From: Clostridia bacterium
GTDB taxonomy: Bacteria; Bacillota; Clostridia; Oscillospirales; CAG-272
NCBI GenBank assembly: GCA_017517035.1
Contig: JAFXAN010000083.1
Span: 91,853-126,146, forward strand
Length of the DNA stretch: 34,294 nt
Direction: 5' to 3'
The notes beneath the pieces were generated by a model. That model saw only the letters and a program-made list of their open reading frames with translations. It did not search any database and was not told where the DNA came from. This document shows positions 33,836-34,294 of this stretch, one piece after another. Made by a program: the position numbers and the translations under genes. Numbering within the stretch: the stretch's first letter is position 1; every line of letters starts with the position of its first letter.

Positions 33836-34294
33836 TTACTGTGCAGGAGCAACATTGGGTTCACCTGTGAGTGTAAAATAGTTTATAGAGTTTTCGATAC
33901 AGAATGCGGCGATATCCGCTTGGTATGCAGCCTGCTTTACCGTCTTTATATAGAGCGTATCGCTATCGGTAAACATTTCCTTTGTGAGAGAAGAAACGCT
34001 ATCGGGAAGGATGAGTGTATCAAGAGCTGTAAGATCGTCGAAAGCAAGATTTCCGATGCTTGTAATATCTGCACCTGTAAGATCAATGGTGCCTTCCGTG
34101 GGTTCTGCGGTATTTCCACACCAGATCGCCTTCATATTTCCTCTGCCGTAAGTGCCGCTCAGCATTTTTGCATCAATGGTTGTGATATTGGCGGGCAAAT
34201 GGAGCTTTGAAGGAATATTTGAAACATTTATATAGAGATTTGTACCTGCAAATGAATCCATATATGAATAATCCGCAAGCCCCTCCTCAAAATC
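33836..34294 (-). CDS. BspA-like leucine-rich-repeat protein, start outside window
   Basis: The frame is open to the right end of the window and ends at a stop near 33836, so only the last 152 residues are seen. LRR_5-type repeats are visible (ANITTIDAKMLSG, ADITSIGNLAFDDLTALDTLILPDSVSSL). The last 40 residues carry no dockerin and end EPNVAPAQ. It is 16 bases upstream of the giant esterase gene in the same direction, so the two are probably cotranscribed surface proteins. Its N-terminal domain, and therefore its function, lies outside the window. Confidence 0.75.
   Translation of the reverse strand, partial: DFEEGLADYSYMDSFAGTNLYINVSNIPSKLHLPANITTIDAKMLSGTYGRGNMKAIWCGNTAEPTEGTIDLTGADITSIGNLAFDDLTALDTLILPDSVSSLTKEMFTDSDTLYIKTVKQAAYQADIAAFCIENSINYFTLTGEPNVAPAQ

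Overview
The window reads as chromosomal DNA of an anaerobic, carbohydrate-degrading Clostridia-type Firmicute, probably a gut Oscillospirales- or Christensenellales-like lineage. The signs are two dockerin proteins, a BspA-type leucine-rich-repeat surface protein, a class III (oxygen-sensitive) ribonucleotide reductase, the non-mevalonate isoprenoid genes ispD/ispF, strong AGGAGG-type ribosome sites, and an ISL3-family transposase relic. The lineage is inferred from gene content only.

Layout. 1-3100 (+): the 3' part of a multidomain secreted protein ending in a dockerin, then a second secreted dockerin protein, closed by a bidirectional terminator. 3137-6746 (-): a lipoprotein, a secreted 554-residue protein and pyrimidine-nucleoside phosphorylase. 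6928-7590 (+): an HD-domain phosphohydrolase. 7627-9176 (-): a cytidylate-kinase-like protein and a GH43-like glycosidase. 9301-10938 (+): a SpoVB/MurJ-like flippase whose end overlaps the next, convergent cluster. 10838-18901 (-): ROK protein, AlaX-type editing protein, M29 aminopeptidase, nrdG, nrdD with a fused redoxin domain, trxB and a histidine phosphatase. 19046-22784 (+): tsaE, tsaB, rpiB, ispD, ispF, rpe. 22785-23678 (-): dapA. 23760-26599 (+): queA and an unrecognised 582-residue protein. 26600-27013: a degenerate ISL3 element and a terminator. 27014-34294 (-): a BspA-like LRR protein (cut by the window end), a 1848-residue acetyl-xylan-esterase/LRR protein and a GH29 alpha-L-fucosidase.

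How it works together. The flanks serve extracellular polysaccharide use: dockerin-bearing proteins that could dock to cohesins, a secreted CE7 esterase with surface LRRs, and cytoplasmic GH29 and GH43-like enzymes for the imported oligosaccharides. The centre is housekeeping: anaerobic deoxynucleotide synthesis (nrdD, nrdG, trxB), tRNA modification and editing (tsaE, tsaB, queA, alaX), isoprenoid and pentose-phosphate enzymes, and lysine/diaminopimelate synthesis (dapA).

The observation most worth following is that two adjacent, otherwise unrelated exported proteins end in the same octapeptide, GDNEFNPF, written with different synonymous codons. This is consistent with a selected C-terminal signal. 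The nrdD promoter also carries NrdR-box-like sites, and nrdD has a built-in redoxin with trxB next to it. No CRISPR array, rRNA, tRNA or intact mobile element was seen.
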